Source: JBFWUW01 sp050247075 (GTDB lineage Bacteria > Planctomycetota > Planctomycetia > Pirellulales > JBFWUW01). Taken from it: a DNA stretch of 64,000 bases. The translations under genes and the position numbers were made by a program. Shown here one piece after another: positions 7,929-15,138 of the stretch. How positions within the stretch are numbered: position 1 is the stretch's first letter; the number at the start of each line of letters is the position of its first letter. Under the pieces are notes generated by a model. It searched no databases, was not told the origin of the DNA, and saw only the letters and a list, made by a program, of their open reading frames with translations. The stretch covers positions 18,656 through 82,655 of the forward strand of contig JBFWUW010000027.1 of assembly GCA_050247075.1 (NCBI GenBank). The letters are read 5' to 3'.

Positions 7929-8825
7929 ATGGCCAAAGCCCGCGCACTCGATAAGCGACGCAAGTCCATCCGCAATATCCGCAAGATCACGCGGACGATG
8001 GAACTGATCGCCACTGCGCGTTTCAAGAAGGCCATGGACCGGGCCAGTGCTTCAACGGCTTACACCAAGCGCATTACCAACCTCGTCCGCAACCTGGCCA
8101 ACGCCGGGCTGGAGGTTTCGCACCCGTTGCTGGAAGGGCGTGAGGAGACCAAATCGGCCACGCTGTTGGTGCTGACCGGCAACCGCGGCCTATGCGGCGG
8201 GTACAACAGCAACGTGCAACGGGCGGCCTTCGCGCGTTGGAAGGAACTGGAAGCGATTCCCACGCACAATCTGGAGATTTCCGGCAAACGCGGAATTGCC
8301 TCGTTCAAGTTTCGCGGCATTGTCCCCAGCGAGGCTTACACGCATTTTGAGGATAAGCCCAGCTACGAGGAAGTCGAACTGCTGGCCAACCGCTATCTGG
8401 ACGACTACATCACCGGCAAGCTCGACCGGCTCGACGTGGCCTACACCCGATTCGTGGGCATCGCCAAGCAGCAAGCGGTTGTCGAGACGTTGCTGCCCTT
8501 GGGTTCGCTCGACACGGGCGAGACCGCCGATTCCCCTGGCGAAGCGGCTGGCGGGGCGGGCGGGTCTTCGATGTACGAGTTTTTGCCCACTGCGCAAAGC
8601 ATTCTGGAGGAAGTCGTACCGACTAGTTTTAAGGTGCGGCTCTTCAAGTGCTTCCTCGATGCCGCCGTCAGCGAGCAGATCGCCCGCATGGTGGCCATGA
8701 AATCGGCCACCGAGAATGCCGACAAGATCATCAAGCATTTGACCATGACCTACAATCGCGCCCGCCAAAGCCAGATCACTGGCGAAATCATGGAAGTCCT
8801 GGGGGGCGTGGAAGCGTTGAAATGA
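7929..8825 (+). CDS. atpG: F-type ATP synthase subunit gamma
   Basis: Central rotor shaft of F1, 298 residues. It shows the N-terminal coiled-coil half (RRKSIRNIRKITRTMELIATARFKKA), the conserved TGNRGLCGGYNSNV turn, and the C-terminal half with MVAMKSATENADKIIKHLTMTYNRARQ and QITGEIMEVLGG, which all gamma subunits carry. A Gly/Ser/Ala-rich insert (SPGEAAGGAGGSS) sits near residue 205. The start codon follows the family A repeat directly, with no strong Shine-Dalgarno sequence. The stop overlaps the first base of a family B repeat. Confidence 0.96.
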   Translation: MAKARALDKRRKSIRNIRKITRTMELIATARFKKAMDRASASTAYTKRITNLVRNLANAGLEVSHPLLEGREETKSATLLVLTGNRGLCGGYNSNVQRAAFARWKELEAIPTHNLEISGKRGIASFKFRGIVPSEAYTHFEDKPSYEEVELLANRYLDDYITGKLDRLDVAYTRFVGIAKQQAVVETLLPLGSLDTGETADSPGEAAGGAGGSSMYEFLPTAQSILEEVVPTSFKVRLFKCFLDAAVSEQIARMVAMKSATENADKIIKHLTMTYNRARQSQITGEIMEVLGGVEALK

Positions 8826-8952
8826 GTTTTCAGTTTTCAGTCTTTAGTTTTCAGTCGTTCAGGGTGCGCCGAACTGAATAGAGAAAAAGATTCGGAACAA
8901 ACCCTCACTGACAACTGATAACTAGAAACTGAAAACTAGCAACTGAACACCG
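8824..8952. repeat. Inverted repeat, family B, between atpG and atpD
   Basis: The left arm (8824-8863) is made of iterated AGTTTTCAG words. The right arm (8906-8952) is made of the complementary iterated words AACTGATAACT, GAAACTGAAAACT and CAACTGAACACCG. A spacer of about 45 nt lies between them. The arms are AT-rich in a GC-rich operon. A second copy lies at 10449-10550. Confidence 0.9.
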
Positions 8953-8970
8953 AACACCGGATTCTGATAA

Positions 8971-10443
8971 ATGTCCACCACCGCCACCCGTGCCAAGTCC
9001 ACCCACACCGGCCCTAACATCGGGCACGTCACGCAGGTTATCGGCTCGACGTTTGACGTCGAGTTTGCCGAGGACCGCATGCCGACCATCTACAACGCGG
9101 TCAAGGTTGACTCCGAAAACAAGGGGATCAAGTTGACCCTGACCGGCGAGGTGCAGCAGCACCTTGGCGGCGGCCGCGTCCGCTGTGTCGCCTTGGGCAG
9201 CACCGACGGCATGACACGCGGGCAAGAGTGCATCGATACCGGTGCCCCCGTGAAGGTGCCCGTGGGCAAGGCCACGCTGGGCCGGGTGTTCAATTTGATC
9301 GGCGAACCTGTCGATGGCCGGGGGCCCGTGGCGGCCGACGAGCATTGGCCGATCCATCGCGATGCTCCCCCCGTCACCGATCTTTCAACCAAGACCGAGC
9401 TTTTCCCCACAGGCATCAAGGTCATTGACTTGCTCACGCCGTTCGTCCGCGGCGGTAAAGCCGGCTTGTTCGGCGGGGCCGGGCTGGGCAAGACGGTTAT
9501 TTTGACGGAACTTATCGCCCGTATCGCCAGCCAGCACGGCGGTTACTCTGTCTTTGCCGGGGTGGGCGAGCGTACCCGCGAGGGGACCGACTTGTGGTTG
9601 GAAATGCAAGAGACCGAAATCGGCACCACCGGTCGTAAGGTCATCGAGCAGACCTGCATGGTCTTCGGCCAGATGAACGAACCGCCCGGCGCGCGGCTTC
9701 GCGTGGCGCTGTCAGCCTTGACGATGGCCGAGTATTTCCGCGATACGACGGGTGCCGATACGCTGTTGTTCGTCGATAACATTTTCCGCTTTTCGCAGGC
9801 CGGCTCCGAGGTTTCCGCGTTGCTGGGACGCATGCCTTCCGCCGTGGGTTACCAGCCGACGTTGGCCACGGAAATGGGTGCCTTGCAAGAGCGGATCGCC
9901 TCGACATCCAAGGGGGCCATCACCTCGGTGCAGGCCGTTTACGTCCCTGCCGACGATCCGACCGACCCCGCCCCGGCCACGGCCTTCGGCCAGTTGGATG
10001 CGTTCCTCTATCTGGAGCGCTCCATTTCGGAGAAGGGCATTTACCCAGCGGTCGATCCGCTGGCTTCCTCCAGCCGCATTTTGGATCCGCAGTACGTCGG
10101 CGACCGGCACTACGCCATCGCCCGCCGCGTACAGCAGACCTTGCAGCGGTATCGCGAACTGAAAGACATCATCGCCATTCTCGGCATCGACGAATTGAGC
10201 GAGCAGGACAAACTGGTCGTACATCGCGCCCGCCGCATGGAGCGGTTCTTGTCGCAGCCGTTCTTCGTGGCCGAAGTCTTCACCGGCAAGAAGGGTGAAA
10301 ACACGACGCTGGAAGACACGATCCGCAGCTTCGAGGAAATCGCCGACGGCAAGTGGGACCACCTGCCCGAAGGCGCCTTCATGTACGTCGGCCCGATCGA
10401 ACAAGCGGAAGAGCAAGCCAAGAAAATGGCGGCGAAGGGGTAG
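8971..10443 (+). CDS. atpD: F-type ATP synthase subunit beta
   Basis: Catalytic subunit of F1, 490 residues. The P-loop GGAGLGKTVILTELIA is preceded by the conserved GIKVIDLLTPFVRGGKAGLF. The catalytic glutamate lies in VFAGVGERTREG. The DTLLFVDNIFRFSQAGSEVSALLGR stretch and the DELSE-like motif (GIDELSEQDKLVV) near residue 410 are intact. The N-terminus has an extra 12 residues or so (STTATRAKSTHT) before the first strand. The ATG has only a weak upstream AT-rich region instead of a clear ribosome binding site, because the spacer is occupied by a family B repeat. Confidence 0.97.
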   Translation: MSTTATRAKSTHTGPNIGHVTQVIGSTFDVEFAEDRMPTIYNAVKVDSENKGIKLTLTGEVQQHLGGGRVRCVALGSTDGMTRGQECIDTGAPVKVPVGKATLGRVFNLIGEPVDGRGPVAADEHWPIHRDAPPVTDLSTKTELFPTGIKVIDLLTPFVRGGKAGLFGGAGLGKTVILTELIARIASQHGGYSVFAGVGERTREGTDLWLEMQETEIGTTGRKVIEQTCMVFGQMNEPPGARLRVALSALTMAEYFRDTTGADTLLFVDNIFRFSQAGSEVSALLGRMPSAVGYQPTLATEMGALQERIASTSKGAITSVQAVYVPADDPTDPAPATAFGQLDAFLYLERSISEKGIYPAVDPLASSSRILDPQYVGDRHYAIARRVQQTLQRYRELKDIIAILGIDELSEQDKLVVHRARRMERFLSQPFFVAEVFTGKKGENTTLEDTIRSFEEIADGKWDHLPEGAFMYVGPIEQAEEQAKKMAAKG

Positions 10444-10448
10444 GAGGA

Positions 10449-10550
10449 AGTTTTCAGTTTTCAGTTTTTTCGTCGTAAGACGTATTCGCAAAAAAGCTGA
10501 TGGCTGAAAGCTGACTGCTTTTCACTGAAAATTGAAAACTGATAACTGAC
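10449..10550. repeat. Inverted repeat, family B, between atpD and atpC
   Basis: The left arm AGTTTTCAGTTTTCAGTTTT starts 5 nt after the atpD stop. The right arm (10523-10550) is CACTGAAAATTGAAAACTGA and continues TAACTGAC. The loop contains further related words (AGCTGATGGCTGAAAGCTGA). It is the same family as 8824-8952. Confidence 0.9.
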
Positions 10551-10565
10551 AACCAAAAACTCCCC

Positions 10566-11009
10566 ATGGCCGACTCCAGCCACGAAAACCCTTCCTCGCT
10601 CCGCATCGTCGTTGTCACGCCCGAGGCGACGGTTCGTGACGAAGCGGCCGACTTTGTGGCGCTTCCGCTGTACGATGGCGAGATCGGCATTGCCCCCTTG
10701 CACAGCCCCATGATTGGCCGCTTGGGCTATGGTGAAATGCGGATCAAGCACGGCCAGCATGAAGACCGGTTCTACGTCGATGGCGGCTTCGCCGAAGTGA
10801 TCGACAATGTGGTCTCGGTCTTGACGAACCGGGCCATTCCCGCCAACGAACTGGATGCCGAGTCGGCTGCGGTGCAGCTCACCACGGCCCAGGCCCGGCC
10901 AGCCAACACGCCAGAGCTGATGGCCATTCGCGACCGTATCGTTTCTCAAACCCGCGCTCAAATACGGGTAGCCCGCCACGACAAGGGCAGCGGTTCGCAT
11001 GGGCACTAG
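10566..11009 (+). CDS. atpC: F-type ATP synthase subunit epsilon
   Basis: Regulatory subunit at the foot of the rotor, 147 residues. The N-terminal beta-sandwich is clear: RIVVVTPEATVRDEAADFVA, DGEIGIAPLHSPMIGRLGYG and FYVDGGFAEVIDNVVSVLT, including the conserved GxxGIxPxHxP motif. The C-terminal helical part is present but Ala/Gln-rich, with a Ser/Gly/His tail. It is the last gene of the atp operon. No clear terminator follows; the next genes are a minus-strand membrane protein and then a plus-strand gene. Confidence 0.94.
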   Translation: MADSSHENPSSLRIVVVTPEATVRDEAADFVALPLYDGEIGIAPLHSPMIGRLGYGEMRIKHGQHEDRFYVDGGFAEVIDNVVSVLTNRAIPANELDAESAAVQLTTAQARPANTPELMAIRDRIVSQTRAQIRVARHDKGSGSHGH

Positions 11010-11107
11010 GCTGGCCGCAACGGACCTCGCTTGTCCGATGCATCATTGCCGCCTGAATTGATGCGCGGCATCGACGCTTCGCTGCGTCATCTTCGAGCTT
11101 GTCCGCG

Positions 11108-11398
11108 CTATGGTACAACTGGCGGGTTATCCCGCGATTCCGTGCCATGCCTGGCTCTCAAGAAGAAGCTCAAGAAGGAACATAGGCCCGAGAAGTGGTA
11201 CCGCGAATCCACGTAATGCTCGATGCCGTAAAACGCGAAATAGTAAATCCGGCAAAATGCCCAAATGGCCAGGGCCAGCAGAACCGCCACGGTAATGCTC
11301 GGCGCGTGAATTAACAAAATCGCCGCTGCCAGCACACCCAGCAGAAGAAAAAGAAACCCCTTGGCCAAAATCAGATTTCGGTCTTGCAGATCACCCAT
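11108..11398 (-). CDS. Small membrane protein, unrecognised
   Basis: A 96-residue protein beginning MGDLQDRNLILAKGFLFLLL. It has two long hydrophobic helices, about residues 9-30 and 35-55, then a YYFAFYGIEHYVD stretch rich in aromatic residues, a third weakly hydrophobic segment and a polar tail. An upstream in-frame ATG at 11446 is possible, but the start at 11398 places the hydrophobic core at the usual distance. No family is recognised. The aromatic amphipathic segment after the second helix may lie along the membrane (inference). Confidence 0.55.
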   Translation of the reverse strand: MGDLQDRNLILAKGFLFLLLGVLAAAILLIHAPSITVAVLLALAIWAFCRIYYFAFYGIEHYVDSRYHFSGLCSFLSFFLRARHGTESRDNPPVVP

Positions 11399-11594
11399 GG
11401 GGCACCCGTGGTCCAGGTCTAAGACAAGCGCCAAAGAATACGGCACATGGCGTCTGGCTTCATCTTACCCAAGTTCCGGCCCGTTAGCAGATTACGGGGC
11501 AAGCAAACTGAACTTGACCCAGCGGCCCTGTTTTCCGACGATTCTCACGCTAGCTGAAGTTGATAAATCGCTCACCGTGCGCTTCGGGTGTTGC

Positions 11595-12116
11595 ATGACA
11601 GGCCATTCGTTCCATCACGGGCTGGACTTGGTCCGGCGGCTCTTGTTGGTGTTGGAGTCGCACGGATCGGCCGACGTGGTTCGTTCGCTGGGACTGGACC
11701 TGGACGATCCGGCGGTCCAAGATCATTTGCAAATGTTGGCCGATGCCAATCTGGCCACCGCCTCCGGAACAACCCGCGATGGAGCGATATCGCTGGAACT
11801 AACCAGCCAAGGGCACGCCATGCTGGAATTGGCGGGCAACCGCTCGTTTTGGACCCTCGCCGCGATATTCCTGCAAGAATGCCCCGAAGGGCTTTCGGCG
11901 GCCAGTCTGCAATTGATCTTGTCGCAAGTTTCCACAAGCGAATCGGTTTCGCCCGCCCCGTATTGGCATGACGAGCGCGGCTCCGTCAGCTCCGCGCGGA
12001 TCGACTCGGCGGCGTTTCACCTTTCGTCGAAGCTGCCCAGCCGCCCTTTGCATTACCGTCAACCCGCTCTTCACGACGGCCAGCAAGTCGATGGGCTGCC
12101 GTACTATTTGCTGTAG
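11595..12116 (+). CDS. DUF2513-like protein
   Basis: A 173-residue protein. The start LDLVRRLLLVLESHG, then a paired-helix region and an LTSQGHAMLELAGNRSFWTLA segment, follows the DUF2513 layout (aspartate-Leu-hydrophobic-Arg helix, winged-helix-like middle, LTxxGHxFLDxxRxxxxW). DUF2513 proteins are small, probably winged-helix, and found in prophages and mobile regions; their function is unknown. The second half (after residue 100) is not explained by the domain. The start is chosen at the ATG; a GTG at 11577 is also possible. It lies 30 bp upstream of the YhaN/DUF4332 gene, so the two probably share a transcript. Confidence 0.6.
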   Translation: MTGHSFHHGLDLVRRLLLVLESHGSADVVRSLGLDLDDPAVQDHLQMLADANLATASGTTRDGAISLELTSQGHAMLELAGNRSFWTLAAIFLQECPEGLSAASLQLILSQVSTSESVSPAPYWHDERGSVSSARIDSAAFHLSSKLPSRPLHYRQPALHDGQQVDGLPYYLL

Positions 12117-12146
12117 CCAAAACCACTGAAATAGACAGGCCACGCC

Positions 12147-15008
12147 ATGGATGGATCGAACCTTGCAAACGGAATTGCCCACGGCGAACTTGACTCGTTG
12201 GCGGAACAACTTCGCCCGGGGTTGAACTTCGTTATCGCTCCTCCGGAATCGGGTGTGACGGAGCTGCGCGGCCTGCTGGCCCGCCGGCTGCTCGATCCGC
12301 ACACCAAGGACGCGGCGTTCCTTCGGTGGCACAATGTCGATTTTCGTGACGGCTCGCCCGAGGAATCTTGGTTGGCTGGCATCGGCCTGGCCCGTCCAAG
12401 ATCCGTTGCGCCAGAGTCCCCCTGGCACGGCCGGTGTTTGTCGCACTACACCTCCGAACCGCTGGCCGTGGCCGATCATTGGGACTGGTCGCCTTTGATT
12501 GCCCGTCGCGACGAATTGGCCACTGCCATTGAAAGGCGCATCGCGGAAATCCGCCGCCACGGCCAGGAACTCGATCAGCGGCTTTCGCGGCTGCCGTCGG
12601 AGGAAACCGCGGCGGCCGACGAACTCGACAAGCTGCAACAGCGCCTCAAGCAGGTGGAATCGCGGCTGTTTGAACTCGATCTGGCCGTTGAGCAATGGCC
12701 GCCCGCCGTCGCCACCAACCGCGATGGCCAGGACCAACCCGAGCACGACCACCTGTTGCGGGATGAAGTGGCCCATTGGCAAAGCGTGCTGGACCAGTTG
12801 GAATGCCGCCAACAAGCCATCGAACATGATCTGGCCGCGCTCTCGGCCAGGCCGAGCACCTCGGAAGGCAATCTCCAATTGCAGCGGTTGGGCGTGAGGA
12901 CCATGGAACAACTGCTGGACCAAGCCGATCGCGAAGTCAACCGGCTGGCCGATCCCACCGGCGCGGCGGGCTGTGCCTGCGCCGAGACGCACGTTCGGTT
13001 GGTGTCTTTGCTGCGGCGGATGCGGCAGCAGGTTTACGAACTTTGCAGCCAGACCAGCGGGCTGCAATATGCCCAACAGCGGACGGACCTGGAAACCGAG
13101 TCGCAAAACCTCGGCCGCTGCCGCGATGAATTGCGCCGGCACCTGGCCTGGCTGGGCGAACGGTCGCGGGAGCACCAGCCGGTTGCCAGCCAAGACAGCC
13201 AACTCCAACAGGCCTGCCACCTGGACCCCGCCTATTGTGATTGCGCGGCTCATTCGCAATTCAAGCCGTTGTTAAGGGTTCTATCGCGGGATGCCCTGCA
13301 AGCCGAACAGGCCCAATTGCAGACAGAACGCCGGCAGTTGCTGGAACGGACGAATGGCCTTCGCGCATCGCTGGACCAACTCCATCGGGATCGGCACGCC
13401 CTGCAACTCCAGCAGGCACGGCTGGCGGCCGACACGGCCTTGGCCGATATGCAGCGAGAGTTGTTGTTGGTCAAGGAACAATTGGCCGCCGAACTCCATT
13501 CCCGGCCAACGGATGTCTCGGCACGGACACTGTCGCCGTGCGGTTCTTGCCATGCGGAACCATCCTCCGGCCATGCCCTGGGATTGGCGTCCGACTATCT
13601 GTTGAACATGACTTCGGGCCAGTTCCGCGCGATCGAGTTGCTGCAAGACAGGCGGACGGGCAGGCAGTCGCTTCGCGTGGCGGATGAGAGGGGCAACTGG
13701 CATGAGCTGCCGGCCTTGGCCCGGTCGCAACGTGACTTGGCGCGGCTGGCCATTTGCCTGGGCAATGCCGAATCGCTTGGTGCGAACGCCCGCGATTTAC
13801 CCATGTTGTTGGGCGATCCCTTGCATCGTCTGGACGATGGGCAAATCAAGGCCGCCTTGGCGGCACTGCGGCATTTCGCCCGCGACAGCCGCCAGGTGGT
13901 GCTGTTCTCTCCAACAACGCGCGGTTCGCACGAATTCGCGGCGGCTGGGGCTAGCGTGTGGAACTTCCGCGAACCTCGGCAGGCAACGCCCGTCCGACCA
14001 GCGGCAATCTCCACTTTGAACACCAGGCCCATCAAATACACCTGGTCTCCGGCGGAACAAACGCGTCGGCATGATCGGCCCGAAAAGGCCCATCGGCCCC
14101 TGGCCTTTATTCCGGAGCAGCCAGAACGGTCACCGCGCATCGCGGGCCAATCTCCGCCCATTGAGACCCTGCGTTTTCGCAACCAGAACATCGTGGCCGA
14201 CCTGCGGGCCATCGGCATACACACGGTAGCCGATCTGCTGTCCGCCGATCCGATCGAAGTCGCCCGCCGTCTGTCCCATCGGGGAATCACCCAGGCCCGC
14301 GTCGAGAAATGGCGGCGTCGCGCCTATCGCTATGGAAATCGTCGGAATCGTGGGCAAAACCGCCGGGCCAGTTCGACGCGAACCTCCCGCGGCAGCAGGG
14401 ATCGAAAGCCAACCCGTCAGTCGCGCGAACGGCAACCGGAAAACCGCCCATCCAGCATCATCGCTCGCGCAGCGGAACACCAGCCGACTATCTCCGCCGC
14501 GGCCACCGATCGAAACGGCCACGACTCATCCTCGGCGGACGAAACAAGCACGCGGTCGGACAAAAAAGAACTTCGCTTTTATTTGAACTTGGCGGATCCG
14601 GTGGTCAACGCTCCATCCATCGGGCCCAAAATGGCGGAACGCCTGCAAGCTATCGGCATCCATTCCGTGGCCGACTTGTTGCCAGCCGACCCCGAGCAAG
14701 TTGCCCAACAGCTCGCGGCCCGCAAGGTTGACCGCCAGACGGTTCGCCTCTGGCAGCAGCAGGCCAGCCTGGTCTGCCAAATCCCCGAACTGCGCGGCCA
14801 CGATGCACAGTTGCTGGCGGGCTGCGGCATCCACAGCCCCGATCAACTAACCACCCTCACCCCATCCAAGCTGCTATTGACGGTGCTGCCCGTGGCCGAC
14901 TCGCAGGAAGGCAAGCGCATCTTGCGCGGCAGTGCCAAGCCCGATCTGGCGGAAGTCACCAACTGGATCGCCTGGGCCCGCCAGTCCCGCAACTTAAAAG
15001 CCGCGTAG
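12147..15008 (+). CDS. Degenerate YhaN/SbcC-like coiled-coil protein fused to DUF4332 helix-hairpin-helix domains
   Basis: A 953-residue protein. Residues 25-40 (GLNFVIAPPESGVTEL) sit where YhaN/RecN/SbcC proteins have a Walker A, but the Gly and Lys are replaced (A31, V37). Residues about 110-450 are Gln/Glu/Leu/Arg-rich coiled coil in two arms. Residues about 520-566 resemble the ABC signature and Walker B (LARSQRDLARLAICLGNAE; DLPMLLGDPLHRLDD), with the first Walker B acid replaced by Gly. The C-terminal half has two DUF4332-like repeats (about 672-725 and 818-870; IGIHTVADLLSADPIEVARR, IGIHSVADLLPADPEQVAQQ) joined by an Arg-rich linker. The fold assignment is an inference from motifs. If right, it is a pseudo-ATPase that probably binds DNA through helix-hairpin-helix repeats. 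Confidence 0.65.
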   Translation: MDGSNLANGIAHGELDSLAEQLRPGLNFVIAPPESGVTELRGLLARRLLDPHTKDAAFLRWHNVDFRDGSPEESWLAGIGLARPRSVAPESPWHGRCLSHYTSEPLAVADHWDWSPLIARRDELATAIERRIAEIRRHGQELDQRLSRLPSEETAAADELDKLQQRLKQVESRLFELDLAVEQWPPAVATNRDGQDQPEHDHLLRDEVAHWQSVLDQLECRQQAIEHDLAALSARPSTSEGNLQLQRLGVRTMEQLLDQADREVNRLADPTGAAGCACAETHVRLVSLLRRMRQQVYELCSQTSGLQYAQQRTDLETESQNLGRCRDELRRHLAWLGERSREHQPVASQDSQLQQACHLDPAYCDCAAHSQFKPLLRVLSRDALQAEQAQLQTERRQLLERTNGLRASLDQLHRDRHALQLQQARLAADTALADMQRELLLVKEQLAAELHSRPTDVSARTLSPCGSCHAEPSSGHALGLASDYLLNMTSGQFRAIELLQDRRTGRQSLRVADERGNWHELPALARSQRDLARLAICLGNAESLGANARDLPMLLGDPLHRLDDGQIKAALAALRHFARDSRQVVLFSPTTRGSHEFAAAGASVWNFREPRQATPVRPAAISTLNTRPIKYTWSPAEQTRRHDRPEKAHRPLAFIPEQPERSPRIAGQSPPIETLRFRNQNIVADLRAIGIHTVADLLSADPIEVARRLSHRGITQARVEKWRRRAYRYGNRRNRGQNRRASSTRTSRGSRDRKPTRQSRERQPENRPSSIIARAAEHQPTISAAATDRNGHDSSSADETSTRSDKKELRFYLNLADPVVNAPSIGPKMAERLQAIGIHSVADLLPADPEQVAQQLAARKVDRQTVRLWQQQASLVCQIPELRGHDAQLLAGCGIHSPDQLTTLTPSKLLLTVLPVADSQEGKRILRGSAKPDLAEVTNWIAWARQSRNLKAA

Positions 15009-15043
15009 GTGCGGCTAGCGGTGCCACCAAACGATCTTGACGG

Positions 15044-15061
15044 AATTCCGCCGGCGGAATT
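15044..15061. promoter_or_regulatory. Perfect 18-bp palindrome upstream of the secreted paralogue pair
   Basis: AATTCCGCCGGCGGAATT is exactly self-complementary. It lies 35 nt after the previous stop and 78 nt before the next ATG. It could be an operator or the stem of a factor-dependent terminator; no T-run follows. Confidence 0.5.
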
Positions 15062-15138
15062 AGTCTCACTCCATTCGGGGGATTACTCAAACATTCCCCG
15101 CGCCCATTCATCGGGTCTATTGCGCAGGGAGGCGGGTC

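Noticed and set aside
8824..10550. Iterated CAGTTTTCAG words as a CRISPR array
   Set aside because: Units are 8-9 nt, imperfect and arranged as inverted pairs; there are no unique spacers of constant length and no cas genes.
11799..13259. A 486-codon minus-strand ORF
   Set aside because: Antisense to the DUF2513-like and YhaN-like genes; no start signal or known domain.
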